Source of the DNA: Granulicella sp. S190
GTDB taxonomy: Bacteria; Acidobacteriota; Terriglobia; Terriglobales; Acidobacteriaceae
Direction of reading: 5' to 3'
DNA: 64,000 nt
Assembly: GCF_009766095.1 (NCBI RefSeq)
Contig: NZ_LMUD01000023.1
Coordinates: forward strand, 426,627 to 490,626
How positions within the stretch are numbered: the first letter of the stretch is position 1; each line of letters begins with the position of its first letter. Shown here in pieces: positions 35,581 to 44,329 of this stretch. The notes under the pieces were generated by a model. The model ran no database searches and had not been told where the DNA came from. It saw only the letters and a list, made by a program, of their open reading frames with translations. The position numbers were made by a program, and so were the translations under genes.

Positions 35581-35624
35581 CAAGCTGTTCTCAGGACTTC
35601 CATAGACATCTCAATCGAATCGCT

Positions 35625-35648
35625 AACCCCTGATAAATCAGGGGTTTT
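35625..35648 (+). terminator. Rho-independent terminator of tRNA-Ser
   Basis: Perfect 9-bp stem AACCCCTGA/TCAGGGGTT with a TAAA loop, followed by TT and a T-rich stretch, 45 bases after the tRNA 3' end. Confidence 0.8.
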
Positions 35649-35810
35649 GTTCTTTCGGCTTCCACGGGTACAGTGGAAGCCGGTGTTGATTTTGGGTACA
35701 TCGCCGCGTACGGTACGGCCTCCAAGTGGTTCTCGAAGCGAAGCGCTTTGAACGGAGGTGCAGCGAAGCCTCCTGCTTGGACTCCATCACGACGCGGATC
35801 TAATAAGCAT

Positions 35811-36278
35811 TCAGTCAGCCTCGTTGTGTTCCTTGTGGATTCTTACGACAAGATAGACAACGATGGCAAGATTGAGGAGGAGAACGATGCCCTTGGCGAT
35901 CGTGGGATGACGATAGATCTCAAAGATCTCCAGCGGAATGAGAGAGGCCGTAATGATAGAGGTGAACCACTCCCCCCAGGGCTTCATGAGCCACAGTCCC
36001 AGCCCCTCGGTTAGAAAAAGAGCGGCGTAGACGAAGCTGCCTATGCCGAGGTCTCTGAAATCCTTTGATGGAAGCTTCGCTATCTTGGCGAGAGCATGAT
36101 CGACGTATCGGCCTCCAGGATTGATGCCAAATCTTGCAGCCAAGTGGGTCATCGCGTCAGCAGCGTTGTTGTCGTGAAGTAAGTGCAGGGCGCCAAGACC
36201 TACCGCAACCAGGGTGATGGCCTTCAGCAGCTTGAAGATGGCGATCAGGCGTAACAAACCTTTATCTCTTTTATTCAT
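35811..36278 (-). CDS. DUF2127 domain-containing membrane protein
   Basis: A 155-aa protein with the DUF2127 pattern: an N-terminal hydrophobic helix (LLRLIAIFKLLKAITLVAVGLGAL), a charged middle segment (MTHLAARFGINPGGRYVDHALAKI), then helices around FVYAALFLTEGLGLWLMKPWGEWFT, the conserved PLEIFEIYRHPTIAKGIVLLLNLAIVVYLV. Start taken at 36278 by family length; the frame stays open to an ATG at 36371. Function unknown. A copy of the ACCC-N4-GGGT-type motif lies upstream (36436-36449), linking it to the kinase region that follows. Confidence 0.82.
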   Translation of the reverse strand: MNKRDKGLLRLIAIFKLLKAITLVAVGLGALHLLHDNNAADAMTHLAARFGINPGGRYVDHALAKIAKLPSKDFRDLGIGSFVYAALFLTEGLGLWLMKPWGEWFTSIITASLIPLEIFEIYRHPTIAKGIVLLLNLAIVVYLVVRIHKEHNEAD

Positions 36279-36435
36279 GAGGATGCGATTGCTTTGAGGA
36301 TCGATGCCCTTACGAAGCGGGTTGATCGGGCTGCTTCTCGATGGTAGCCGAATCGGTGAATACAAGCCCATTACTTAGCACTAATAGCTCTGAACCGATG
36401 CAGCCTCGCACCGCCAAAGAAGATAGAAAACCGCT

Positions 36436-36449
36436 ACTTCTTTCGGGTA
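36436..36449. promoter_or_regulatory. Candidate response-regulator site (half-conserved)
   Basis: Read on the minus strand this is TACCC-GAAA-GAAGT: the left arm and centre equal the perfect site at 44330-44343, while the right arm is degenerate. It lies upstream of the DUF2127 gene. Confidence 0.4.
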
Positions 36450-36560
36450 TAAATCCTGGAATGTATGCATCGCTTTGACCTGAGGCTCAAAGCGGTAAGG
36501 CCAAAAGAGTTCGTAGTCCATGTTGCGAATATTACGTCACTACAACAGCCCTTTTGTACT

Positions 36561-39500
36561 TCAGGGTCGCAACAGAGGTAGACATTTAAAGAGTACGCGG
36601 ATTATCGGAGACCTAACTCCATACGCCCGATTGGCCGGAATAGTAACCGTAATCCGAGTTCCATTGGCAGTTGAGCTTACACACTCAAATTTAGCGCCGA
36701 TCCTATCCGCACGCTCTTTCATTCCCACTAGTCCCCAGTGGCCCGGCCTTCCACCAGAACTGAGAAGTATCGGATCTATCCCTTTGCCGTCGTCTGCGCA
36801 GGAGACAGCGAACACTTTTTTCCCGTAGGTGATTTTTACCTCGACATGGGAAGGATCGGCATGCTGAAAGGCATTCGTGATGGCCTCGCGTCCAATGCAG
36901 AAGACTTCTTCGAGAATGATCGGATCGACGACACCTACGGGTCCCTCGGTTAGAACATCAAATCCGGCGTTGCTATAAAGCGTGAAGTGTCTACCAACGC
37001 CGTCGAGAGCTTCAGCAAGCGTTAGATCCTTGAGTCTATCGGATCGGAGGCTTCTGACCCTGTTCCTTCCTTCTAATAAAATCGTGTCTGCCGATTTGAG
37101 AGCATCCTCCAGCATGCTGCGGGCACGTCCCCCCTCCGGAACCTCCTGCGACGCAACATCAAAGCGAAGCATAAGTCCCTGTACTCCCTGTAGAAGGGTA
37201 TCGTGCAGATCGCGTGCAATTAGTACCCGTTCGTCGGCGCGTTCCTCAGCCCTGATTCTCGCCGTTTCGGTTACACGCCGGATTCGCAACATGAGGATGA
37301 GCCAAACGGCGGCGACTGCAAGAGCGAAACACGCCAGGACGAACCACGCCGTCTGATAAAAAGCTGGCAAAACTTGAAAGCGAGTACTGGAGGGGTGACT
37401 CCAAACTCCTTCCCCATTGGAGGCGAGCACCTCAAAGGTGTAGTGGCCAGGACGTAGCTTTGTGTAAACAGCCTCAGTTCTGGATCCAACTTCTTGCCAG
37501 GTACTATCACTTCCTTCGAGCCGATAGCGATAGGTCACTCGCTCTGGGGCAGGTAGATTAATCCCAGCATATTTGATAACTAATGTGTTCACCCCTGGCC
37601 GGATCTGGCGGTAATCAGGAAGGGCGGCCCCGTCGGCAGCAACCGACGAAATGGTCAAGACAGGCGCAATTAAATTCTGAGCCAGTCGCTTTGGATCTAC
37701 ATAGAACGCGGTGCTTGAGTTCGCAAACCAGATCGTTCCCCGGGCACCGCGAACGGCCGATGGCAGAGCGTAGCTGAGAGGTGCTGGTCCAATGACAGTA
37801 CCTTCGGTGATAAGTTGCGACTTCATTCGGTAGGTGGGAGAGTCGAGCGCTTTGAGGAATTCGGATTGCGGTATTCTCACCACGCCGTAAGCGACGTTCA
37901 GCCATAAATCGCCGTTGTCCGCTTCAACCAAGCCAGAGATTCCGCGCACATGAAGCTCGTCTTCCAGATGTAACTGTTCAAAGTTATTTCCGTGCTGCAC
38001 TGCTATGCCATTCATGCCGCCGGCAAGAAATCCATGACTGATTTCCGCAAAAGCTGTGATGTCGCCGAGTGTCGGACATTGGAAGTTGTGCCCAGAATTA
38101 TCTTCGAGCACGGCGATCGCGCCATTACCATAGCCAGCCCAGAGTCTTCCAGACCGGTCACGGTAGATGACGTTCCTTCCTTCCTTCTGAACGCTCGGAA
38201 CGGTGACTTGGGACCATCTTCCACCCTGCCATCGCCATAGTTCTACGGCATTGCGAAAGGTAACAAAAATCGACCCATCACTTGCTTCGATGACTTGTTT
38301 AGCAGAGGAGGGCCGCATCCCTTCCGGAAGTGGGATATGAGTAGTCGTTTTACGATCAAACCGTCCGATGCCATGATCATCGGTGAACCAGATGACGTTA
38401 CTCGGGCCGCAGTAGATGGAATTGATCTCATATGTCTTATCTATGCGGGTGGTTGTCTGTCCGTCGCGGATCGAAACCAGTGGAGCAAGAGGCACCGCGA
38501 TCCATACCTCGCCATCTGAACAACTCGTGACCATCATGCGCCGGTCCGATACTGGAATGTTTTCGGGATGAATTAGCTTGGGCTGCTCGAATCGATCCAG
38601 GCCGCGCATTGTTCCTACCCAGATATCTCCTGAGGCATCTTTAAACATTGCGGTGGCGCTATCTGTACTAAGCCCCTGATCGCGCCCGAACCACTTGAAC
38701 TGCTTGTCCTGATCCACTGCGATGGGAATCGGAGTCTTTGTAATCTCACGCGGGCTAACCTTCAAGAGACCATACACCGATGCTATCCAAAGCTGGCCCT
38801 CCGGATCGAAAAGAAGAGTATCCGATAGCACATGCAGTCGGATCGGGTACTGGGACCGATGACCCTCCACGTCGAGGCGTCTTACGGTTGGGATAGGTGC
38901 CCCCGCTCCTTCTTCGCCACCAACCCAAAGGCTGCCATCTGGCGACTCCGCGAACTGTATCAACTCCCCGCCAGCCTCGTTTGTCGCTTCAAACTTATCC
39001 TGGTCTGGCTCTCGTCGGTAAATCCATTTGTTAGTTCCCACCCATTGTGTTCCCGCTTTATCGAAGAACATCTTATAAACGCGCTCGGATGAGAACGGTT
39101 CGTTCGGTGACTCTCGTTGCCATCGCTCTCCGCGTAGTTGCCAAAGGTGTAGACCGGCTATGGCCCACATCGTTCCATCATGAGCTTGAAGCAGCTGGTA
39201 GGTTGTATCTGGTGGAAGGCCTTCTTGGACTCCGTAGAGTTTGATATGGCCATTCCTGATTGCAGCTACACCGGCGGGTCTGAATCCTACCCATACCGTC
39301 CCGTCACGAGCCACGCAAAGCGCTCTGATTGAGATTCGCGGCAATGGAGCTTCTCCCTGAGCAGGTTGAAAGAGAGAGAAAGTAGTGCCGTCGAAGCGGT
39401 AGAGGCCACTGCCGCTACCGATCCAGAGGATTCCGTCCGCGGTCTGTCCGAGACCGGCAATCTCCGAAGGAGCGCCATCCCGAGCCGTCCACGACATATG

Positions 39501-39623
39501 ATTGAGTTGAATCAGCTTGAGCGCATCCTGCGCATTTAGCCCATGCACTCCCACAAGGAGGATCAGCATGTAGGCGAATCTGCAGGACCAAGGCGAACAG
39601 AAAACCTTCAGGAAGATGATCAA
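36561..39623 (-). CDS. Propeller/Y_Y_Y sensor histidine kinase
   Basis: A 1020-aa membrane sensor kinase. A TTG start at 39623 is supported by AGGAG six bases upstream and by a signal peptide-like segment directly after it. Residues about 45-620 form a two-component-regulator propeller (repeats such as ADGILWIGSGSGLYRFDG, SPDGSLWVGGEEG, ASGDIWVGTMRGLDRF), then a Y_Y_Y domain (YRYRLEGSDSTWQEVG...YTFEVLASNGEGVW), a membrane helix near 752-772 and a HisKA_3 dimerisation helix with phospho-accepting His807 in IARDLHDTLLQGVQGL. The HATPase domain follows (REAITNAFQHADPSHVEV, DDGKGI, GHWGLVGMKERADRIGA). The periplasmic propeller probably senses a sugar or envelope signal. Likely partner: the NarL-type regulator at 41666-42295. 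Confidence 0.92.
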   Translation of the reverse strand: MIIFLKVFCSPWSCRFAYMLILLVGVHGLNAQDALKLIQLNHMSWTARDGAPSEIAGLGQTADGILWIGSGSGLYRFDGTTFSLFQPAQGEAPLPRISIRALCVARDGTVWVGFRPAGVAAIRNGHIKLYGVQEGLPPDTTYQLLQAHDGTMWAIAGLHLWQLRGERWQRESPNEPFSSERVYKMFFDKAGTQWVGTNKWIYRREPDQDKFEATNEAGGELIQFAESPDGSLWVGGEEGAGAPIPTVRRLDVEGHRSQYPIRLHVLSDTLLFDPEGQLWIASVYGLLKVSPREITKTPIPIAVDQDKQFKWFGRDQGLSTDSATAMFKDASGDIWVGTMRGLDRFEQPKLIHPENIPVSDRRMMVTSCSDGEVWIAVPLAPLVSIRDGQTTTRIDKTYEINSIYCGPSNVIWFTDDHGIGRFDRKTTTHIPLPEGMRPSSAKQVIEASDGSIFVTFRNAVELWRWQGGRWSQVTVPSVQKEGRNVIYRDRSGRLWAGYGNGAIAVLEDNSGHNFQCPTLGDITAFAEISHGFLAGGMNGIAVQHGNNFEQLHLEDELHVRGISGLVEADNGDLWLNVAYGVVRIPQSEFLKALDSPTYRMKSQLITEGTVIGPAPLSYALPSAVRGARGTIWFANSSTAFYVDPKRLAQNLIAPVLTISSVAADGAALPDYRQIRPGVNTLVIKYAGINLPAPERVTYRYRLEGSDSTWQEVGSRTEAVYTKLRPGHYTFEVLASNGEGVWSHPSSTRFQVLPAFYQTAWFVLACFALAVAAVWLILMLRIRRVTETARIRAEERADERVLIARDLHDTLLQGVQGLMLRFDVASQEVPEGGRARSMLEDALKSADTILLEGRNRVRSLRSDRLKDLTLAEALDGVGRHFTLYSNAGFDVLTEGPVGVVDPIILEEVFCIGREAITNAFQHADPSHVEVKITYGKKVFAVSCADDGKGIDPILLSSGGRPGHWGLVGMKERADRIGAKFECVSSTANGTRITVTIPANRAYGVRSPIIRVLFKCLPLLRP

Positions 39624-39746
39624 TGCGCTCTCCTAACCCTTCGCTCTTCCCTTAGTCATGACTGATATGACCCACACAATTATTTGTGCGCTCTGAGACG
39701 TCGAGCCCACCGCCGCACGCGATCTTTCTCTTACTGATTTGTGACC

Positions 39747-41489
39747 TCAAGATGCAAGTCTAACTCTACAGTCTCCGGCAGCCAGAGAAGCAGTTTCTAA
39801 ATTTATCTTGAGGTCTTCTAGATAGCGGTGGACGTCCGATATAACTGCTGAACCTTCTCCGACGGCAGAGGCGACACGTTTCACAGAGCCGGAGCGCACA
39901 TCGCCAACTGCAAATATTCCTGGGCAACTTGTTCCTAGAGGCGACCCGTCATTGGATGCAGTATGGCCAGTCCTTAGAAAGCCATTGCGATCCAGATCCA
40001 ACCGTCCTCGAAGCCAATCGGTGTTTGGATCGGCGCCAATCATCACAAAAATATCGCTTACCTCGTAAAACGTCTTTTCGCTACGGAGACTATCAGTGAT
40101 TGCGAAGCCGCTAAGCTTGTGATCACCAGAGATAGACTCGATTTCGGCATTCAGATGGAGGGTTATGCGCGGGCAGCAATTAATTCGTTGGACGAGATAG
40201 TCCGACATGGTTGCCTCCAACACTGTGCCTCGCACGATCAAGTGCACGTGCTGGGCGCTATGCGAAAGATGGAGCGCAGCCTGCCCGGCAGAATTGCCGC
40301 CTCCAACCACAGCAACTACCTGACCTTTGCATCGAGCAGATTCAATTGGCGTTGCGGCGTAGTGTATCCCTCTCAGCTCAAAACGCTCGTATCCAGCTAC
40401 TTGCAGCCTTCGGTAGCGGGCTCCGGTAGCGACGATCACAGTTCGAGAAGAGACGATATGGCCACCGGCCAGATAAAGCTTGTGCACACTGCCCAAACAA
40501 TTCAAATCGACTACGTTCCGTGAGACAGAGAAGCGAGCCCCAAACTTCTGAGCCTGTATCTCTGCTCTCGAAGCGAGCTCCTGACCGGACACTCCACTTG
40601 GAAATCCGAGGTAATTCTCAATCCGGGAACTCGTCCCTGCCTGACCGCCGGGAGCCGTACCTTCGAGAACGATCGTTCTCAGTCCTTCCGACGCGGCATA
40701 GACTGCTGCAGCTAGTCCTGAGGGTCCCGCGCCGACAATGGCTACATCAAATGTGTCCTGCATGTGAAGCACATTGTTCATGCCAAGTTCGTCCGCGAGG
40801 TCCGTATTACTTGGGTTGCGCAACATCCGGCAATCGGGAAGAAATACCACAGGCAGTTCAGTCGAATCAAGATTTAGCCCCTGCAGCAACAATTCAGCAT
40901 GAGGATTCATCTCAGCGTCGATCAGTTTATTGGGATATCCGTTTCGGACAAGGAACTGCTGAGTACGCATGGTTGCGGCACTATGACCATGGCCGACTAC
41001 GATGACGCCACCTTGCGAATGCTGAAGTAGAAAGGCACGTCTTCCAACCCATGCCTCTATGATGAGGTCCGTGATGTCGAGTTCGGTCCGCATCAGTTGA
41101 CGTAGGCCGTCAGCTCCGATACGCAGGATCCGACTACGTCTAGCGGCACGGCAACTTAAGAGCGTCTCCCTGCCGCTTAGCAGGTCGAGCTCTCCTGAAA
41201 ACTGACCCTTGGTGAGGGTAGCGAGCGGATAAAACGACCCGTTGCGTTTGTGTTCCAGTAATTCGATTGCGCCATCGATCACCACAAAGAAGTCGGCACT
41301 TTGGGAGCCACGCGCGAAGAGAACCGCGCCTGAATGGAACTCCTCTTCCTTGCCATAAACAAAAAGTCTTTTGATCATATGGGAGGTCAGCATTGGCTCA
41401 GCACCCGCTTTACGAATCGTACTTCCATTTACGTCGGTCGTAGAGAACGTGCCCGATTGTTCTGAAGTTGTGCTAAGTGACAGTGCCAT
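39747..41489 (-). CDS. Cyclic-nucleotide-binding domain / thioredoxin-reductase-like fusion
   Basis: A 580-aa soluble protein. Residues about 30-150 are a cNMP-binding (Crp-type) domain (FHSGAVLFARGSQSADFFVVIDGAIELLEHKR, GQFSGELDLLSGRETLLSCRAARRSRILRI). Residues about 160-250 look like a thioredoxin/glutaredoxin-like insert (GGVIVVGHGHSAATMRTQQFLVRNGYP) without a CxxC pair. From about 255 on it is a low-molecular-weight thioredoxin-reductase fold: VAIVGAGPSGLAAAVYAA (FAD), APGGQAGTSSRIENYLGFP, VVAVVGGGNSAGQAAL (NAD(P)H) and GIFAVGDVRSGSVKRVASAVGEGS. The active-site CxxC of true reductases is replaced (IHYAATPIESARC), so it cannot reduce thioredoxin in the usual way. Start 41489, with AGGAG five bases upstream. 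Confidence 0.88.
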   Translation of the reverse strand: MALSLSTTSEQSGTFSTTDVNGSTIRKAGAEPMLTSHMIKRLFVYGKEEEFHSGAVLFARGSQSADFFVVIDGAIELLEHKRNGSFYPLATLTKGQFSGELDLLSGRETLLSCRAARRSRILRIGADGLRQLMRTELDITDLIIEAWVGRRAFLLQHSQGGVIVVGHGHSAATMRTQQFLVRNGYPNKLIDAEMNPHAELLLQGLNLDSTELPVVFLPDCRMLRNPSNTDLADELGMNNVLHMQDTFDVAIVGAGPSGLAAAVYAASEGLRTIVLEGTAPGGQAGTSSRIENYLGFPSGVSGQELASRAEIQAQKFGARFSVSRNVVDLNCLGSVHKLYLAGGHIVSSRTVIVATGARYRRLQVAGYERFELRGIHYAATPIESARCKGQVVAVVGGGNSAGQAALHLSHSAQHVHLIVRGTVLEATMSDYLVQRINCCPRITLHLNAEIESISGDHKLSGFAITDSLRSEKTFYEVSDIFVMIGADPNTDWLRGRLDLDRNGFLRTGHTASNDGSPLGTSCPGIFAVGDVRSGSVKRVASAVGEGSAVISDVHRYLEDLKINLETASLAAGDCRVRLAS

Positions 41490-41581
41490 CTTCACTCCTT
41501 CTTGCGGCGAAAGAAAAAGAACTGATGGATGGATTGTGGCAGAACACCCAGGAAGGGGAAGCTCAATTACGGTCGTCCACC

Positions 41582-41598
41582 TACCCTCCTTTAGGGTA
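41582..41598. promoter_or_regulatory. Candidate response-regulator site
   Basis: TACCC at 41582-41586 and GGGTA at 41594-41598 form an inverted repeat with a TTTA-containing centre, 93 bases upstream of the thioredoxin-reductase-like fusion gene. Spacing between arms (7) is wider than in the other copies (4). Confidence 0.5.
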
Positions 41599-41665
41599 AG
41601 TCACGGTTCTCTAAGATCAGGCGCAACCTGCGACCGTTGCCACGATCACATCTATGCATTATTGA

Positions 41666-42295
41666 TTAGGCGTCAAGAAAGCCGCGTTTCATAGCGATCG
41701 TGACAGCATGTGTGCGATCATTCGCCTGCAACTTAGCCAGAATATTTTTCATGTGGCCTTTCACCGTATCCTCAGAAATCGATAACCGATCGGCGATGAT
41801 TTTGTTGGCGCAGCCAGCCGCGACGCACCGAAGTACCTCTATCTCACGTGCCGAGAGCGCGTCCGCCGTGAAGTGCTCAGCGATCTCGGAGGCAATCTCC
41901 GGCGGAATTCGGCGCTGCCCTGAATGAACAGTGCGGATCGTATTAATGAGATCAGTGCGAAACGTTCCCTTGAGAATGTAACCGACAGCTCCTACCTGCA
42001 GGGCGCGTGAAGCTTGGATATCGCCAGAATACGTTGTAAGAATCACAATGCGTGCGTTAGGGAACTCCTTGCGGATAGCTTCCGTTGCATCTATCCCATT
42101 CATCTGCGGCATCTGCAGATCCATCAGCGTAACGTCTGGCCGGTGCTGCCGGAATGCGGCAACTGCTTCCAAACCGTTTTTAGCCTCTGCGACAAGTTCC
42201 ATATCACTTTGCTGTTGAAGTGCAAAAGCTATGCCATCCCGAACCAGCGGGTGGTCGTCCGCGCAGAGTACTCGAATTTTATTAGAGGTTGTCAT
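41666..42295 (-). CDS. NarL/LuxR-type response regulator
   Basis: A 209-aa regulator. The receiver domain has the acidic pair Asp13/Asp14, phospho-acceptor Asp59 in TLMDLQMPQMNG and the conserved Lys in GYILKG. The C-terminal LuxR-type helix-turn-helix is LSAREIEVLRCVAAGCANKIIADRLSISEDTVKGHMKNILAKL. It is the natural partner of the HisKA_3 kinase two genes away on the same strand. Such regulators bind short inverted repeats as dimers; the TACCC/GGGTA sites in the surrounding 10 kb are candidates for its targets (inference). Confidence 0.94.
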   Translation of the reverse strand: MTTSNKIRVLCADDHPLVRDGIAFALQQQSDMELVAEAKNGLEAVAAFRQHRPDVTLMDLQMPQMNGIDATEAIRKEFPNARIVILTTYSGDIQASRALQVGAVGYILKGTFRTDLINTIRTVHSGQRRIPPEIASEIAEHFTADALSAREIEVLRCVAAGCANKIIADRLSISEDTVKGHMKNILAKLQANDRTHAVTIAMKRGFLDA

Positions 42296-42338
42296 TATTT
42301 TATGCCCCGATCTTCAGCAGATACGTGAGGGAAACGGC

Positions 42339-42374
42339 GCTGTGGAGAAGTCCTGGATAGTCTTTCTCCACAGC
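42339..42374 (-). terminator. Hairpin between hydrolase and response-regulator genes
   Basis: An 11-bp inverted repeat GCTGTGGAGAA (42339-42349) and TTCTCCACAGC (42364-42374) immediately downstream of the hydrolase stop. No T-run follows, so its efficiency is uncertain. Confidence 0.5.
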
Positions 42375-42381
42375 ATTCTAG

Positions 42382-43401
42382 CTACGTCTTGATGAACTCG
42401 AGGAGGTCGGCATTGATCTGCTCTGCATGCGTCGTCGGCATTCCGTGAGGAAACCCAGGATAAGCCTTCAGTGTGCCATGCTTCAAAAGCTTTGCTGACA
42501 GCGGCCCGGAGTCGGGAAAAGGAACAATCTGGTCGTCCTCACCGTGCATGACCAACGTGGGGACTTCGATCTTCTTCAGGTCTTCAGTGAAGTCGGTCTC
42601 CGAGAACGCTTTAATGCAGTCGTATTGAGCCTTGATTCCGCCCATCATACCCTGGCGCCACCAGTTGTCTCTTACTCCCTGGGATATAACCGCACCTGGT
42701 CTGTTGTAGCCATAGAAGGGAAGAGTAATGTCCTGGTAGAACTGCGCACGCTGATTCGCGGTGCCTTCACGGATCTTATCAAACACCTCGACCGGCGTAC
42801 CTCCAGGATTCTTCTCTGACTTGACCATAACCGGTGGCACGGAGCTTATCAGCACGGCTTTCGCGACTCGACCCTTCCCGTATCGGGCAACGTAACGTGC
42901 TACTTCACCACCACCTGTGGAGTGACCGATGTGAATAGCCTCTCTCAGGTCAAGTTTCGTGACCAACTCGGCAACATCGGCCGCGTAGGTATCCATTTCG
43001 TTTCCTGTCACCGTCTGTGTCGAACGCCCATGACCACGCCGATCATGTGCGATCACCCTGTATCCTCGCTCTAGAAAAAACATCATCTGTGTGTCCCAGT
43101 CGTCTGCTGAAAGCGGCCAACCGTGATGGAAGAAGAGAGGCTGACCGGTTCCCCAGTCTTTGAAATAAATCTGTGTACCATCTTTGACCGTGATCATATT
43201 CATCGGATTCTCCTTATATTGTTGGTTTGTGGAAAGTTGGTTGAGAGTTGCCGCCGTTGCGGAATGCGGCAGCGAGAGCGCTGCAACAGATGATGCAGCC
43301 GCAACAACGAAGTGCCGGCGGCTAAACCTCGTGAGTGAGGATCGGCGGGTACTCGTATTGATTTCTTCCGTACATGAACTGGACGATGTATCGAACGTCA
43401 T
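42382..43401 (-). CDS. Alpha/beta hydrolase (non-heme haloperoxidase/arylesterase type) with Tat leader
   Basis: A 339-aa protein. Residues 67-339 are a complete haloperoxidase/arylesterase-type hydrolase: [33 protein letters not shown], nucleophile Ser in GHSTGG, acid Asp in GEDDQIVPF and base His in [10 protein letters not shown]. Residues 1-50 are a Tat signal ([25 protein letters not shown]). Two translation starts look functional: ATG at 43401 has GGAGG six bases upstream, and ATG at 43203 has AAGGAG six bases upstream and coincides with the normal N terminus of the cytosolic family. Both an exported and a cytosolic form may be made. The natural substrate is unknown; such enzymes hydrolyse esters or lactones. 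Confidence 0.88.
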   Translation of the reverse strand: MTFDTSSSSCTEEINTSTRRSSLTRFSRRHFVVAAASSVAALSLPHSATAATLNQLSTNQQYKENPMNMITVKDGTQIYFKDWGTGQPLFFHHGWPLSADDWDTQMMFFLERGYRVIAHDRRGHGRSTQTVTGNEMDTYAADVAELVTKLDLREAIHIGHSTGGGEVARYVARYGKGRVAKAVLISSVPPVMVKSEKNPGGTPVEVFDKIREGTANQRAQFYQDITLPFYGYNRPGAVISQGVRDNWWRQGMMGGIKAQYDCIKAFSETDFTEDLKKIEVPTLVMHGEDDQIVPFPDSGPLSAKLLKHGTLKAYPGFPHGMPTTHAEQINADLLEFIKT

Positions 43402-43465
43402 AGCAACCCTCCGGCTTATCAGTTTCTGCTATTGCAATAAGACAACAGGAAGTTCAAAGGAGCGC

Positions 43466-43479
43466 GACCCTTTAGGGTT
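43466..43479. promoter_or_regulatory. Candidate response-regulator site
   Basis: GACCC-TTTA-GGGTT, with the 5-bp arms ACCCT/AGGGT forming a perfect dyad around TT. It lies 65 bases upstream of the Tat-hydrolase start at 43401. Confidence 0.55.
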
Positions 43480-43748
43480 GGCTCTCATGTACGAGATAGG
43501 GTCGTGCATCAAGCAGCGGGGTACTGTCCTTTACATCAGGCATTAATAGGCGGAGGGCCAATCGCGTTTTATTGTGAGCGAACAACCTCTCGGCGCCTTG
43601 ATCGCATTGGATCATTCGGGACACTACATTACCGCTCTGAGACGCAAGAGCAAGAGACTTGTTCCTTGCCCTCTATGGAAAAACTCAACATACAACTACG
43701 CGAAGGTTGTCGAGCTCTCTAAAACACCATCAAGTGGCACGTTGAAGC

Positions 43749-43762
43749 CACCCTTTAGAGTA
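43749..43762. promoter_or_regulatory. Candidate response-regulator site
   Basis: CACCC-TTTA-GAGTA: same centre and left arm as the copy at 43466, with one mismatch in the right arm. It lies 90 bases upstream of the small DHp-like membrane protein. Confidence 0.45.
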
Positions 43763-43851
43763 TTCACCGAGGAAGATCCGGCGATTATTGTAGAAAAAAT
43801 GCTGATACTTTCGTATCTCGCGAGTGTCGCGATTCTGGTAATCGAAGTGAA

Positions 43852-44283
43852 ATGGCTTCACGATGTGGGCAAATTCGTATGATCCTCCACGTAATTCATC
43901 AAGACATTTTTTCCTGGGCGAGGTTCTGGACTGGAGGAAATTCATGGAACGATCCAGCAGTTCATATGAATCCCCGGCACGTAGCATTTATCTTTTTTGT
44001 GTTGTTGAGCCTGCAACACCTGGCCTACTTACTGCGGTTACGATACATAGCTCATAGGCTTAGACGGGAAGCTGGTAAGCATTCTGAAGAGGCACTCCGT
44101 TTGGCGCAGGGGTTCAATGACAAGCTTCTGCAATCCATATATGGACTGATGCTTCATTTGGGCGTAGTGATCGAAACACTTCCCGAGAACGACCCTCTCC
44201 TGAAATCTCTTAGAATCGCACTTGCTCGTGCCGACGATATCTATCGCGAGGTGCGAAGTGCTATAGAGCAAACCCGTGATTAG
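43852..44283 (+). CDS. Small membrane protein with degenerate histidine-kinase dimerisation helix
   Basis: A protein of up to 143 aa. A hydrophobic helix (residues about 44-62, VAFIFFVLLSLQHLAYLL) is followed by LAQGFNDKLLQSIYGLMLHLGVVIETLP and ALARADDIYREVRSAIEQTR. This aligns without gaps to the HisKA_3 region of the large kinase at 36561-39623 (IARDLHDTLLQGVQGLMLRF), but the phospho-accepting His is Asn89 here and the ATPase domain is absent; the frame stops right after the dimerisation helices. It cannot be a kinase. It might form mixed dimers with a kinase, or be a decayed remnant. The start is uncertain (43852, 43879 or 43966). Intact frame and a motif copy upstream favour a functional gene. 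Confidence 0.6.
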   Translation: MASRCGQIRMILHVIHQDIFSWARFWTGGNSWNDPAVHMNPRHVAFIFFVLLSLQHLAYLLRLRYIAHRLRREAGKHSEEALRLAQGFNDKLLQSIYGLMLHLGVVIETLPENDPLLKSLRIALARADDIYREVRSAIEQTRD

Positions 44284-44329
44284 AGATTAAACAGAGCAAG
44301 TTCAGCGCCCGATCTGGGCACACTCCTTA

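Larger units (their letters stand above)
43402..43851. other. Regulatory intergenic region with two candidate operators
   Basis: 450 bases between the divergent hydrolase (minus) and the small membrane protein (plus). Short frames here have no recognisable protein character. The region holds the motif copies at 43466-43479 and 43749-43762 and the ribosome-binding site of the hydrolase gene. Confidence 0.5.

Noticed and set aside
35503..35751. 82-aa frame overlapping tRNA-Ser
   Set aside because: Starts inside the tRNA gene and has no domain; treated only as part of a possible integration scar.
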